A stretch of DNA of 10,237 nt from an uncultured Amaricoccus sp. Lineage in GTDB: Bacteria; Pseudomonadota; Alphaproteobacteria; Rhodobacterales; Rhodobacteraceae. The position numbers and the translations under genes were made by a program. The DNA lies in the NCBI RefSeq assembly GCF_937858865.1, contig NZ_CALLYO010000129.1, forward strand, positions 1 through 10,237, written 5' to 3'. The notes beneath the pieces are model-generated. The model did not search any database. It was not told the origin of the DNA and saw only the letters and a list, made by a program, of their open reading frames with translations. Positions 1 through 7,907 of the stretch are shown here, in pieces (position 1 is the stretch's first letter; each line of letters begins with the position of its first letter).

Positions 1-24
1 TCCGACTGCTGTGGCTCCTCCTCC

Positions 25-69
25 GCGCGCGGCGTTAACCTCCGTTGAGATGCGGTAAACGCCCCGCGC
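25..69. repeat. Imperfect inverted repeat with 13-base spacer (copy A)
   Basis: Arms 25-40 and 54-69 pair with two mismatches (30/64 and 37/57) around the 13-base spacer TCCGTTGAGATGC. The inner arms read GGCGTTAACC and GGTAAACGCC. A second element at 7836-7876 has the same spacer length, the same GTTAACC core and a spacer that also carries AGAT at the same place. The element is in non-coding DNA beyond the 3' end of the minus-strand peptide-binding protein gene. It could be a protein-binding site, a dispersed intergenic repeat or an RNA hairpin. No T-run follows on either strand, so a classical intrinsic terminator is unlikely. Confidence 0.55.
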
Positions 70-98
70 CTTATCCTTGATTTACAACCGCTTGCCCC

Positions 99-120
99 GG
101 GCCCGCACTGTGCGGAGCCC
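99..120 (-). terminator. GC-rich hairpin after the peptide-binding protein gene, possible weak terminator
   Basis: GGGC-CCGCA pairs with TGCGG-A-GCCC around a 3-base loop CTG, with one bulged A. The hairpin begins 16 bases after the stop codon of the minus-strand solute-binding protein gene, where a terminator would be expected. No T-run follows it on the minus strand, so it may act only as a 3' mRNA-stabilising hairpin or assist Rho-dependent termination. Confidence 0.3.
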
Positions 121-135
121 GTGCGGCCGGCCCAC

Positions 136-1929
136 TCACTTCTCCAGCCACCAGACCTCCGGCAGCCAGCCGATCCAGTCGCCGTAGACCGGCAGCGCCT
201 CGGGATGCTTGAGCTCCGCCTTGTGCGCGACGAGGCTGCGGTCCGAGAACCAGAAGGGAATCACGTAGCGCCCCGTCGTCAGCACCCGGTCGAGCGCCTG
301 CACCGCCGCCCGGAACTCCACCGGGTCCCGCGTCGCCAGCATGTCTGCGATCATCGCCTCCGCCGCCGGACTGTCGATCCCCATGTAGTTGCGCGTCCCC
401 GGCACGGTCACGCCTTCCTTCCCCCAGTAGAGCGTCTGCTCGTTCCCGGGCGAGAGCGACATGTTCCAGGTGTTCACCACCATGTCGAAGTCGTAGTCGT
501 TCTTGCGCGCGTTGTACTGCGCCTGGTCGACCAGCTTCACCCGCGCCTCGATCCCGAGCTGGCGCAGCGCGTCCGAGAAGATGTTCGCCGCCGCCTCGCT
601 CTGCCCCGAGGTCAGCAGGATCTCGAAGCTGAACGGCTCCCCGGCCGCGTTCCTCAGCACCCCCTCCTCGACCCTCCACCCCGCCGCCTCGAGCTGCCGC
701 GCCGCCACCCGCATGTTGGCCCGGTTCCGCTCCGACCCGTCCGAGGCCGGCAGCGCATAGCCGTCGAGCGCCCCCGGCACCAGGCCGTCCGCGAAGGGCG
801 CGAGCAGCTCCCGGACCCGCCCCTCCGCCGGCCCCGTCCCCATGCCGAGCGCGGAGTTGGCGAAGTAGCTCGCCCGCCGCGGAAAGGCGCCGCCGTTCAG
901 CGTCTGGTTGACGAACTCGAAGTTGAAGGCGTGCAGCAGCGCGTCCCTGACCCGCCAGTCGGCGAAGACCGGCCGCCGGGTGTTGAAGACGAAGCCCTCC
1001 ATCCCCGAGGGCCGCCCGTGCAGGATCTCCTCCTTGACCACCTTGCCCGAGGTCACCGCCGGGAAGTTGTATTCCCGCGCCCAGCGCGTCGGGTTCAACT
1101 CGCGGTAGACCGAGAGCTCGCCGGCGGTGAAGGCCTGGAAGAGCGCCCCCCCGTCGACGAAGTAGTCGTATCGGATCGTGTCGAAGTTGTTCACCCCCCG
1201 GTTGATCGGCAGGTCCTTCCCCCAGTAGTCCGGGTTCCGCTTGAAGGCGATGTACCGCCCCGGCTCGAAGCTGCCGATCGTATAGGGCCCCGACCCCACC
1301 GGCACGCGCAGGCTGCTCTCGGCGAAGTCCACGCCCTCCCAGTCGGCCCGCTTCAGGATCGGGCGCAGCCCGATGATCAGCGGCAGCTCGCTGTCCGGCT
1401 CGCTGAAGTCGAAGCGCACCGACCGCTCGCCGGTCCGCTCGACCTTCGCCACCTTTTCCCAGGCATTCCGGTATCTTGGCAGCCCCTGCTCGGCCAGCGT
1501 CTCCATCGACCAGATGACGTCCTCGACCGTCACCGGCGATCCGTCGGAGAATTTCGCCTCCGGCCGCAGCGTGAATTCGACCCACGCGCGATCCGGCCCG
1601 GTGTCGATCGATTCGGCCAGCAGCCCGTAGAGCCCGAAGGGCTCGTCCCAGTTCCGCGCCATCAGCGTCTCGAAGACATGGCTGGCGACGGCGGCCGGCG
1701 CCCGTCCCTTCAATATGTAGGGATTGAGCGAGTCAAAGCCGCCGGTTTCCCCGAATACGATAGTGCCGCCCTTCGGCGCGTCCGGGTTGGCGTAAGGCAG
1801 CGACACAAGATCCGGTGGCAGCGCCGGTTCGCCATACATAGCTATGCCATGGCTCGGTTCCGACACGGCCACGGTCGCGAGCGACACTGCCGCGAGCGCC
1901 AGGCTGATGGCCGGGACGAAGCGTGTCAT
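136..1929 (-). CDS. YejA-like periplasmic peptide-binding protein of an ABC transporter (SBP family 5)
   Basis: This is a 597-residue extracellular solute-binding protein that would capture oligopeptides or peptide-like compounds in the periplasm and pass them to an ABC permease. Residues 1-23 form a Sec signal peptide (MTR, then a hydrophobic stretch rich in Ala, Leu and Val) with a likely cut after Ala-Val-Ser. There is no lipobox cysteine, so the mature protein should be soluble. The mature N-terminus has the YejA hallmark HGIAMYGEPALPPD followed by LPYANPDAPKGG. The family 5 signature FSDGSPVTVEDV is at about 127-138. About 600 residues is normal for YejA. I chose the ATG at 1929 because GAGGA lies about 10 bases upstream; the in-frame GTG at 1938 (600 residues) is only one base from that site. 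No yejB-like permease follows in the 135 bases downstream, so permease partners must be elsewhere. Substrate is not determined; microcin C and peptide uptake are known for YejA relatives. Confidence 0.93.
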   Translation of the reverse strand: MTRFVPAISLALAAVSLATVAVSEPSHGIAMYGEPALPPDLVSLPYANPDAPKGGTIVFGETGGFDSLNPYILKGRAPAAVASHVFETLMARNWDEPFGLYGLLAESIDTGPDRAWVEFTLRPEAKFSDGSPVTVEDVIWSMETLAEQGLPRYRNAWEKVAKVERTGERSVRFDFSEPDSELPLIIGLRPILKRADWEGVDFAESSLRVPVGSGPYTIGSFEPGRYIAFKRNPDYWGKDLPINRGVNNFDTIRYDYFVDGGALFQAFTAGELSVYRELNPTRWAREYNFPAVTSGKVVKEEILHGRPSGMEGFVFNTRRPVFADWRVRDALLHAFNFEFVNQTLNGGAFPRRASYFANSALGMGTGPAEGRVRELLAPFADGLVPGALDGYALPASDGSERNRANMRVAARQLEAAGWRVEEGVLRNAAGEPFSFEILLTSGQSEAAANIFSDALRQLGIEARVKLVDQAQYNARKNDYDFDMVVNTWNMSLSPGNEQTLYWGKEGVTVPGTRNYMGIDSPAAEAMIADMLATRDPVEFRAAVQALDRVLTTGRYVIPFWFSDRSLVAHKAELKHPEALPVYGDWIGWLPEVWWLEK

Positions 1930-2007
1930 ATCCGTCACATCCTCGCGAATGATTTACCAAGGTCACCCTTAGCCCCCCCTGCCGGGCGCCGCACGCGGAT
2001 TTTTGTC

Positions 2008-2036
2008 TTGGCGATAGACCTTTGATTTTGTATAAG
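2008..2036 (+). promoter_or_regulatory. Strong promoter for the candidate small RNA
   Basis: TTGGCG at 2008-2013, a spacer of exactly 17 bases, then TATAAG at 2031-2036. This is among the best promoter matches in the window and stands in an A/T-rich patch. It reads away from the divergent peptide-binding protein gene. The predicted start is near 2042-2044. The -35 is preceded by C (CTTGGCG), so a heat-shock sigma factor (RpoH type, CTTG-containing -35) is possible as well as the housekeeping sigma factor. Confidence 0.65.
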
Positions 2037-2042
2037 GGTTCC

Positions 2043-2119
2043 ACTGCTCGATAGGTTTCTTGCCTGTATGAAACCTGCCTCAACGACTTGACGCCCTCCT
2101 CGCGAGGGCGTCTTTTTTT
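2043..2119 (+). ncRNA. Candidate trans-acting small RNA, about 77 nt, two hairpins
   Basis: A well-placed promoter (2008-2036) and a textbook terminator (2090-2119) bracket about 77 bases with no credible open reading frame. Inside, AGGTTTC (2053-2059) pairs perfectly with GAAACCT (2070-2076) around a 10-base loop TTGCCTGTAT. A single-stranded linker GCCTCAACGACTT follows, then the terminator hairpin. A 5' hairpin, an unpaired linker and an intrinsic terminator with a 3' U-tail is the usual build of an Hfq-type bacterial small RNA. The terminator arm and loop include CCTCCT, which is complementary to Shine-Dalgarno sequences. Rhodobacterales are known to carry such RNAs, for example the stationary-phase StsR of Rhodobacter; I cannot say from memory whether this is that family. 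A short leader for the small protein at 2237 is less likely because the terminator intervenes. Confidence 0.6.
2090..2119 (+). terminator. Intrinsic (Rho-independent) terminator
   Basis: GACGCCCTC (2090-2098) pairs perfectly over 9 bp with GAGGGCGTC (2104-2112) around the loop CTCGC, and seven T residues follow at 2113-2119. No protein gene on the plus strand lies upstream in the window, so its most likely purpose is to end the small RNA that starts near 2043. Confidence 0.85.
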
Positions 2120-2147
2120 CGCGCCCGACGATCCCTCTCCCGGCCGA

Positions 2148-2162
2148 TGCGAAGTCTTCGCA
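2148..2162. promoter_or_regulatory. Perfect palindrome, possible operator
   Basis: TGCGAAG-T-CTTCGCA is a perfect 7-bp inverted repeat with a single central base, 12 bases upstream of the -35 of the putative promoter for the small protein gene. The one-base centre makes it more plausible as a binding site for a dimeric protein than as an RNA hairpin. The binding protein is unknown. Confidence 0.35.
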
Positions 2163-2174
2163 CAGGCAGCGAAA

Positions 2175-2203
2175 TTGATCCGCGCCGGATTCGGGCGTAG
2201 GCT
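2175..2203 (+). promoter_or_regulatory. Putative promoter of the small conserved protein gene
   Basis: TTGATC (2175-2180), a 17-base spacer, then TAGGCT (2198-2203). The start would be near 2210, leaving a leader of about 27 bases before the ATG at 2237. The -10 keeps only the most conserved TA...T positions. A GANTC site (GATTC, 2188-2192) lies in the spacer. Confidence 0.4.
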
Positions 2204-2236
2204 CGCCGAAAGCGCGCCGGAACCCGGAGACTCCGG

Positions 2237-2446
2237 ATGATCGAGCTCCTGATTGCCGCCTGCCTCTCGTTCGGCGCCCCCGAGTGCCGCAACTTCTCGC
2301 TCCTCTACGATCCCGCCGAGCTCTCGCTCGTCGCCTGCGCCACCCGCGGCCAGGCCGAGATCGCCCGCTGGCACGAATCGCACCCGCGCTGGACCGTCTC
2401 GCGCTGGACCTGCGCCTGGCGCACCCCGGGCAGCGTCGACATCTGA
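2237..2446 (+). CDS. Conserved hypothetical small cysteine-containing protein (69 aa)
   Basis: Function is unknown. The protein starts with a short hydrophobic stretch (MIELLIAACL), has four cysteines (9, 17, 34, 59) and a tryptophan-rich C-terminal half (Trp 45, 52, 57, 61; WHESHPRWTVSRW). From memory, similar short proteins (a MxELLIAACL start, then a Cys-Arg pair and a HPxWxVxRW motif) occur in Rhodobacterales; I know of no assigned role. GGAG at 2226-2229 is 7 bases from the ATG, a good ribosome binding site. The stretch IAAC resembles a lipobox but comes too early, with no basic residues before it, so a lipoprotein is unlikely. An even number of cysteines and the hydrophobic start would suit an exported or membrane-associated protein held by disulfides, but this is inference. 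It sits between the small RNA and bdhA, which has its own promoter. Confidence 0.72.
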   Translation: MIELLIAACLSFGAPECRNFSLLYDPAELSLVACATRGQAEIARWHESHPRWTVSRWTCAWRTPGSVDI

Positions 2447-2458
2447 CGCCCCGCGGCC

Positions 2459-2488
2459 CGTTGCCTTCGCACCTGCAACGACTATGCT
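2459..2488 (+). promoter_or_regulatory. bdhA: Putative bdhA promoter with overlapping inverted repeat
   Basis: TTGCCT (2461-2466), a 16-base spacer and TATGCT (2483-2488) make a plausible housekeeping promoter 32 bases before the bdhA ATG. CGTTGC (2459-2464) and GCAACG (2475-2480) form a 6-bp inverted repeat over the -35 and spacer, which would suit repressor binding. Just downstream, 2487-2498 reads CTGC-CGCC-GCAC, one base from the CTGC-N4-GCAG site described for the PHB regulator PhaR of Paracoccus and Rhodobacter. Confidence 0.4.
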
Positions 2489-2519
2489 GCCGCCGCACAG
2501 CAACCGGCGGAGGAAGCGG

Positions 2520-3301
<782 letters not shown>

Positions 3302-3305
<4 letters not shown>

Positions 3306-4351
3306 CGATCCCGATCAACCTCGCGCTGCAGGGCGGCGGCGCGCACGGCGCCTTCACCTGGGGCGTCCTCGACCGCCTGCTCGAGGAGGAGGAGATCGAG
3401 ATCGAGGGCATCACCGCCACCTCGGCCGGCGCGATGAACGCCGCCGCCCTCAAGCACGGCTTCGTCCTCGGCGGCCGCGCCGGCGCCCGCGAATGGCTCG
3501 ACACCTTCTGGTTGCGCGTCTCCGGCCTCGACGGCGTCTTCGGCGACGCGATGATGGACTGGCTCCGCGCCGTCTCGCCCAGCCCCGCCATCACCGCGCG
3601 CTTCCTCGAGGCGAGCCCCGCCGTCCTCGCCACCGAGGCCATCACCCGCCTCCTCTCGCCCTACCAGTTCAACCCGACCAACTTCCACCCGCTGCGCGGC
3701 ATCGTCGAGGAGATGCTCGACACCTCCGTCGTCTGCTCGGACAAGGGGCCGAAGCTCTTCATCAACGCCACCAACGTCCGCGACGGCAAGCCGCGCATCT
3801 TCATGGGCGACGAGATCACCGCCGACGCCATCCTCGCCTCCGCCTGCCTGCCCACCCTCTACCAGGCGGTCGAGATCCACGACCCGCGCACCGGCCGGCT
3901 CGAGGCTTACTGGGACGGCGGCTATACCGGCAACCCCGCCCTCTATCCCCTCTTCTACCACACGCGCGCCGCCGACATCCTCATCATCCACATCAACCCG
4001 CTCCACCGCGAGGAGCTGCCGCGCACCTCGTCCGAGATCATCAGCCGGATCAACGAGGTAAGCTTCAACGCTTCGCTCCTGCACGAACTGCGCGCCATCG
4101 CCTTCGTCAACCGCCTGCTCGACCAGGGCGTGATCGCCGAGGGCACGATGAAGCGCAACAACGTCCACTCGATCAGCGACGACGCGCTGATGAACCAGCT
4201 CGGCATGGTGACGAAGCTCACCCTCAACCGCGCCCTTCTCCTCCAGCTCAAGGACGCCGGCCGCGCCGCGATGGAGCGCTTCCTCGCCGAGAACCGCCCC
4301 TCCGTCGGCCGCTGCTCGACCGTCGATCTCCCCGCCGTCATCGCCTCCTAG
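3302..4351 (+). CDS. Patatin-like phospholipase family hydrolase, possibly a PHB depolymerase
   Basis: This 349-residue protein has the patatin fold signatures: oxyanion loop GGGAHGAFTWG at 11-21, a nucleophile elbow with Ser41, and the DGG motif with Asp205 (YWDGGYTGNP), giving the Ser-Asp catalytic dyad. The elbow reads A-T-S-A-G instead of the standard G-x-S-x-G, so its first glycine is alanine. There is no signal peptide or membrane segment, so it should be cytosolic. GTG at 3302 overlaps the bdhA stop (GTGA), so the gene is coupled to 3-hydroxybutyrate dehydrogenase. Patatin-like enzymes hydrolyse lipid acyl esters. A patatin-like enzyme of Haloferax mediterranei (PhaZh1) has been reported as a granule-associated PHA depolymerase next to bdhA, to my recollection. 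The coupling here makes a role in releasing 3-hydroxybutyrate from PHB attractive, but phospholipase or thioesterase activity is equally allowed by the sequence. Confidence 0.9.
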
Positions 4352-4418
4352 TGGACAAACGGCCGCCTGTCGGGCATCGAGATGGCAACGGGGCCGCTCG
4401 AGGCCTCGCGGAGGGCGC

Positions 4419-5372
4419 ATGCGCGGACGGGAGCGGCATGCCGACCGGGTGCAGGCGGCCGTCGAGGGCGACGCGCCGGCGCGCTCCGCGCTGGCCGCCT
4501 CCTGGCGCCGCTCCGCCGCGCTGCACCGCCTCGACCCCGCCGTCAGCGCCCCGCCCCGCCGCCTGTCCGACGCCGAGCTCGGCCGCGCGCGCCAGCGGGT
4601 AGAGCCGCTCCTCCACGTCGCCGGGCCCGCCCTCGACCGGCTCTTCCAGGCGGTCGGCGGCGTCGGCTGCTGCGTGCTCCTCGCCGACGGCGACGGCGTC
4701 CCTCTCGACCGCCGCGGCACCGTCTCCGACGATGCGACCTTCCGCGACTGGGGCCTCTGGACCGGCACGGTCTGGAGCGAGGCCGCCGAAGGCACCAACG
4801 GCATCGGCACCAGCATCGTCGAGCAGCGGGCACTGACCATCCACCGCGACCAGCATTTCTTCGCCCGCAACACCGACCTCTCCTGCACCACCGCGCCGAT
4901 CTTCGACCACGAGGGCCGCCTCGCCGCCGCCCTCGACGTCTCCTCCTGCCGGGCCGATCTCACCGAGGCCTTCGTCGGCCTCATCGCCGTCGCCGTGCAG
5001 GACGCCGCCCGCCGCATCGAGGCCGAGGCCTTCCGCCTCGCCTTCCCCGACGCCCGCGTCCTCGTCGCCCCCGGCAGCGAGAAGTCGGGCGGCGGCCTCA
5101 TCGCCGTCGACCGCGACGACCTCGTCATCGGCGCCACCCGCGCCGCCCGCCTCGCGCTCGCCCTCACCCCCGAGGCGCTCGCCCGCCCCCGCCCCGCCGC
5201 CGACCTCATCGGCGCGCCCGACGGCGACCTCGACGCCGCCGAGCGCGGCGCGCTGCAACGCGCCCTCGCCCGCGCCGGCGGCAACGCCTCCGCCGCCGCC
5301 AGGGCACTCGGCATCAGCCGCGCCACCCTCTACCGCAAGCTCGACCGCCTCGGCCTCTCGGCGCGAACCTGA
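4419..5372 (+). CDS. AcoR-like transcriptional regulator, GAF plus Fis-type HTH, no AAA+ domain
   Basis: This 317-residue regulator has an N-terminal helical part (LAASWRRSAALHRLDP, 25-40), a GAF sensor domain at about 60-200 with the AcoR-family signature WSEAAEGTNGIGTS (119-132) and CTTAPIFDHEG (156-166), a short PAS-like stretch (GLIAVDRDDLVIGATRAA, 226-243) and a C-terminal Fis-type helix-turn-helix (about 287-312: NASAAARALGISRATLYRKL). Full-length AcoR, DhaR and related activators run to 600 or more residues and have a AAA+ sigma-54 domain with GAFTGA before the HTH; that domain is absent here without any frameshift. It should therefore act on ordinary promoters. GGAGGG (4410-4415) just before the ATG sets the start. 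AcoR-type proteins control acetoin, alcohol and aldehyde catabolism, and the aldehyde/alcohol dehydrogenase cluster lies just beyond the toxin-antitoxin pair, so those genes are the likely targets. Confidence 0.88.
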   Translation: MRGRERHADRVQAAVEGDAPARSALAASWRRSAALHRLDPAVSAPPRRLSDAELGRARQRVEPLLHVAGPALDRLFQAVGGVGCCVLLADGDGVPLDRRGTVSDDATFRDWGLWTGTVWSEAAEGTNGIGTSIVEQRALTIHRDQHFFARNTDLSCTTAPIFDHEGRLAAALDVSSCRADLTEAFVGLIAVAVQDAARRIEAEAFRLAFPDARVLVAPGSEKSGGGLIAVDRDDLVIGATRAARLALALTPEALARPRPAADLIGAPDGDLDAAERGALQRALARAGGNASAAARALGISRATLYRKLDRLGLSART

Positions 5373-5393
5373 GCTCCCGATACGCCGGCCCGG

Positions 5394-5422
5394 TTGAACC
5401 CTATAGCACTGAGTGCTATATA
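5394..5422 (+). promoter_or_regulatory. Promoter of the toxin-antitoxin operon
   Basis: TTGAAC (5394-5399), a spacer of exactly 17 bases and TATATA (5417-5422), in an A/T-rich patch that contrasts with the surrounding GC-rich DNA. The predicted start, near 5429, leaves a short leader before the toxin ATG at 5447. The operator at 5402-5420 overlaps the spacer and -10, so a bound repressor would block RNA polymerase directly. Confidence 0.7.
5402..5420. promoter_or_regulatory. Perfect 19-bp palindromic operator in the toxin-antitoxin promoter
   Basis: TATAGCACT-G-AGTGCTATA is a perfect 9-bp inverted repeat with one central base. It fills most of the promoter spacer and enters the -10. Type II antitoxins with a helix-turn-helix normally repress their own operon through such a site, so the antitoxin at 5814-6131 is the expected ligand. 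Confidence 0.7.
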
Positions 5423-5446
5423 TAACCGCGCTACGGCGGAGATCGC

Positions 5447-5830
5447 ATGCGTGTCTTCAAGACGAAGCCCTTCGCCCGCTTCGCCGCGAGGGAAAGGATC
5501 GACGATGCAGCGCTGGTCGAGGCGGTTCGCCGCGCGGAACGCGGCATCTTCGACGCCGATCTCGGTGGCGGAGTCATCAGGCAGCGCATCGCCCGGCCCG
5601 GCCAGGGCCGGTCCGGCGGCTTTCGCAGCATCATCCTCTTTCGCCGCGAACGGAGCGCCTATTTCGTCTACGGCTTCGCCAAGAGCAGCCGGAGCAACAT
5701 CCGCGACGACGAGCTCGAGGCCTTCCGCCGGCTCGCCCGCGAGCTGCTCGACCTCGGCGACGCGGCGATCGCGGCGGCGCTCGCGAACGGAACGATCTCG
5801 GAGGTGACGGACCATGACCAAGCGGTATAG
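5447..5830 (+). CDS. Type II toxin, RelE/ParE superfamily (HigB2-like, DUF1044)
   Basis: This 127-residue protein carries the core of the HigB2/DUF1044 branch of RelE-like toxins: VIRQRIARPGQGRSGGFRS at about 43-61, IILFRRE at 62-68, and AYFVYGFAKSSRSNI at 71-85. Toxins of this branch are generally ribosome-dependent mRNA interferases; the basic residues in the RxRIARxGxGRSGG stretch are typical. The ATG at 5447 has GGAG (5438-5441) at 5-base spacing. The toxin gene precedes the antitoxin gene and overlaps it by 17 bases, the HigBA order. No truncation or frameshift is visible. Activity is inferred from the family and not shown here. Confidence 0.9.
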   Translation: MRVFKTKPFARFAARERIDDAALVEAVRRAERGIFDADLGGGVIRQRIARPGQGRSGGFRSIILFRRERSAYFVYGFAKSSRSNIRDDELEAFRRLARELLDLGDAAIAAALANGTISEVTDHDQAV

Positions 5831-6131
5831 GAGCGACGCCCTCGCGGCGGTGCACGAGACCGCCGCCGGCCTCAGCGCGGCGGGGATCCTGTCGAAGCAG
5901 TCGATGAAGGACTTCGACGCCCTCTGCCTGACACCGATCGAACCGCTGACCCCGGAGGAGATCCGGGCCGTCCGCCTGCGGGAAAACGTCAGCCAGGCCG
6001 TCTTCGCGCGGCACCTGAACGTCACCAGCGGCCTCGTCAGCCAGTGGGAGCGCGGCGAGAAGCGTCCCCGCGGCGCCTCGCTGAAGCTCCTCACCCTGGT
6101 GGCGAAGAAGGGGCTTCAGGCCGTCGCCTGA
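5814..6131 (+). CDS. Antitoxin and autorepressor, HTH family (NadS/HigA-like)
   Basis: This 105-residue partner of the upstream toxin has an N-terminal helical region (about 1-45), which would suit toxin contact, and a Cro/C1-type helix-turn-helix at about 50-95. The motif IRAVRLRENVSQAVFARHLN begins it, with the recognition helix in VTSGLVSQWERGEKRPRG; this Q-x-x-F-A-x-x-L...S-x-x-S-x-W-E-x-G pattern is typical of NadS/HigA antitoxins. GGAGG at 5800-5804 inside the toxin gene provides a ribosome binding site, and the 17-base overlap implies coupled translation. It likely neutralises the toxin and represses the operon at the palindrome 5402-5420. No terminator follows in the gap to 6181. Confidence 0.9.
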   Translation: MTKRYRSDALAAVHETAAGLSAAGILSKQSMKDFDALCLTPIEPLTPEEIRAVRLRENVSQAVFARHLNVTSGLVSQWERGEKRPRGASLKLLTLVAKKGLQAVA

Positions 6132-6180
6132 GCCTGACGCCGCTCTCGACCGCTCACGGCCGCGCGAAGCGCCCTCCACC

Positions 6181-6198
6181 TGTCTCAGATGTGAGACA
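6181..6198. promoter_or_regulatory. Palindromic binding site upstream of aldehyde dehydrogenase (activator site candidate)
   Basis: TGTCTCA-GATG-TGAGACA has perfect 7-bp arms and a 4-base centre. It is centred about 30-40 bases upstream of the putative -35 (6228), a normal place for an activator site. The palindrome at 7908-7927 before adhP shares GTCNCA-N4-TGNGAC with it. The GAF-Fis regulator at 4419-5372 is the best candidate ligand, by genome context only. Confidence 0.6.
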
Positions 6199-6227
6199 CC
6201 CGCCGCTCGTCGGCCGCCGCCCCCCTC

Positions 6228-6256
6228 CTGACAGCTGCGACTCCATCGCGCAACAT
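6228..6256 (+). promoter_or_regulatory. Putative promoter of the aldehyde dehydrogenase gene
   Basis: CTGACA (6228-6233, five of six matches to TTGACA), a 17-base spacer and CAACAT (6251-6256, weak -10). A weak -10 suits an activated promoter. I find no TGGC-N8-TGC type -24/-12 sigma-54 promoter in 6132-6309, which agrees with the neighbouring AcoR-like regulator lacking a sigma-54 contact domain. Confidence 0.4.
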
Positions 6257-6309
6257 TCTTTCACGGACCGCGCCCAGCGGTTCCAAAGCAAAGCTTCGGG
6301 AGGCTACCC

Positions 6310-7827
<1,518 letters not shown>

Positions 7828-7835
7828 GTGCTTCC

Positions 7836-7876
7836 GGCGCGCGTTAACCTGTGCGAAGATCCGGTTAACGCGCGCC
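7836..7876. repeat. Perfect 14-bp inverted repeat with 13-base spacer (copy B)
   Basis: GGCGCGCGTTAACC (7836-7849) and its exact reverse complement (7863-7876) flank the spacer TGTGCGAAGATCC. It lies 8 bases after the aldehyde dehydrogenase stop and ahead of adhP. It resembles the element at 25-69 in spacer length (13), the GTTAACC core and the AGAT placement in the spacer. In RNA it would form a very stable hairpin. No T-run follows, so it may be an intercistronic stabiliser, attenuator or a protein-binding repeat rather than a terminator. Confidence 0.75.
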
Positions 7877-7907
7877 TTGAATGCAAGTGAAATCAGCGCC
7901 TTGTCCA

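Noticed and set aside
121..2025. Long plus-strand open frame (634 codons) opposite the peptide-binding protein gene
   Set aside because: Arg/Pro/His-rich translation typical of an antisense shadow in GC-rich DNA; no domain; the minus-strand protein matches a known family throughout.
2253..2519. N-terminal extension of the short-chain dehydrogenase by 89 codons
   Set aside because: The stretch is Pro/Arg/Ser-rich, overlaps the small gene at 2237-2446 and the putative promoter; the ATG at 2520 has a strong ribosome binding site and a family-typical start.
6132..6309. Sigma-54 (-24/-12) promoter before the aldehyde dehydrogenase gene
   Set aside because: No GG-N10-GC pair with TGGC and TGC contexts could be found; the regulator also lacks the AAA+ domain.
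7836..7876. Intrinsic terminator after the aldehyde dehydrogenase gene
   Set aside because: The stem is strong, but TTGAATGC follows and there is no T-run; the same architecture recurs at 25-69, so a different role is more likely.
7836..7876. CtrA binding site, because of the TTAACC halves
   Set aside because: CtrA sites are TTAA-N7-TTAA in direct orientation; here the halves are inverted and 17 bases lie between the TTAA tetramers.
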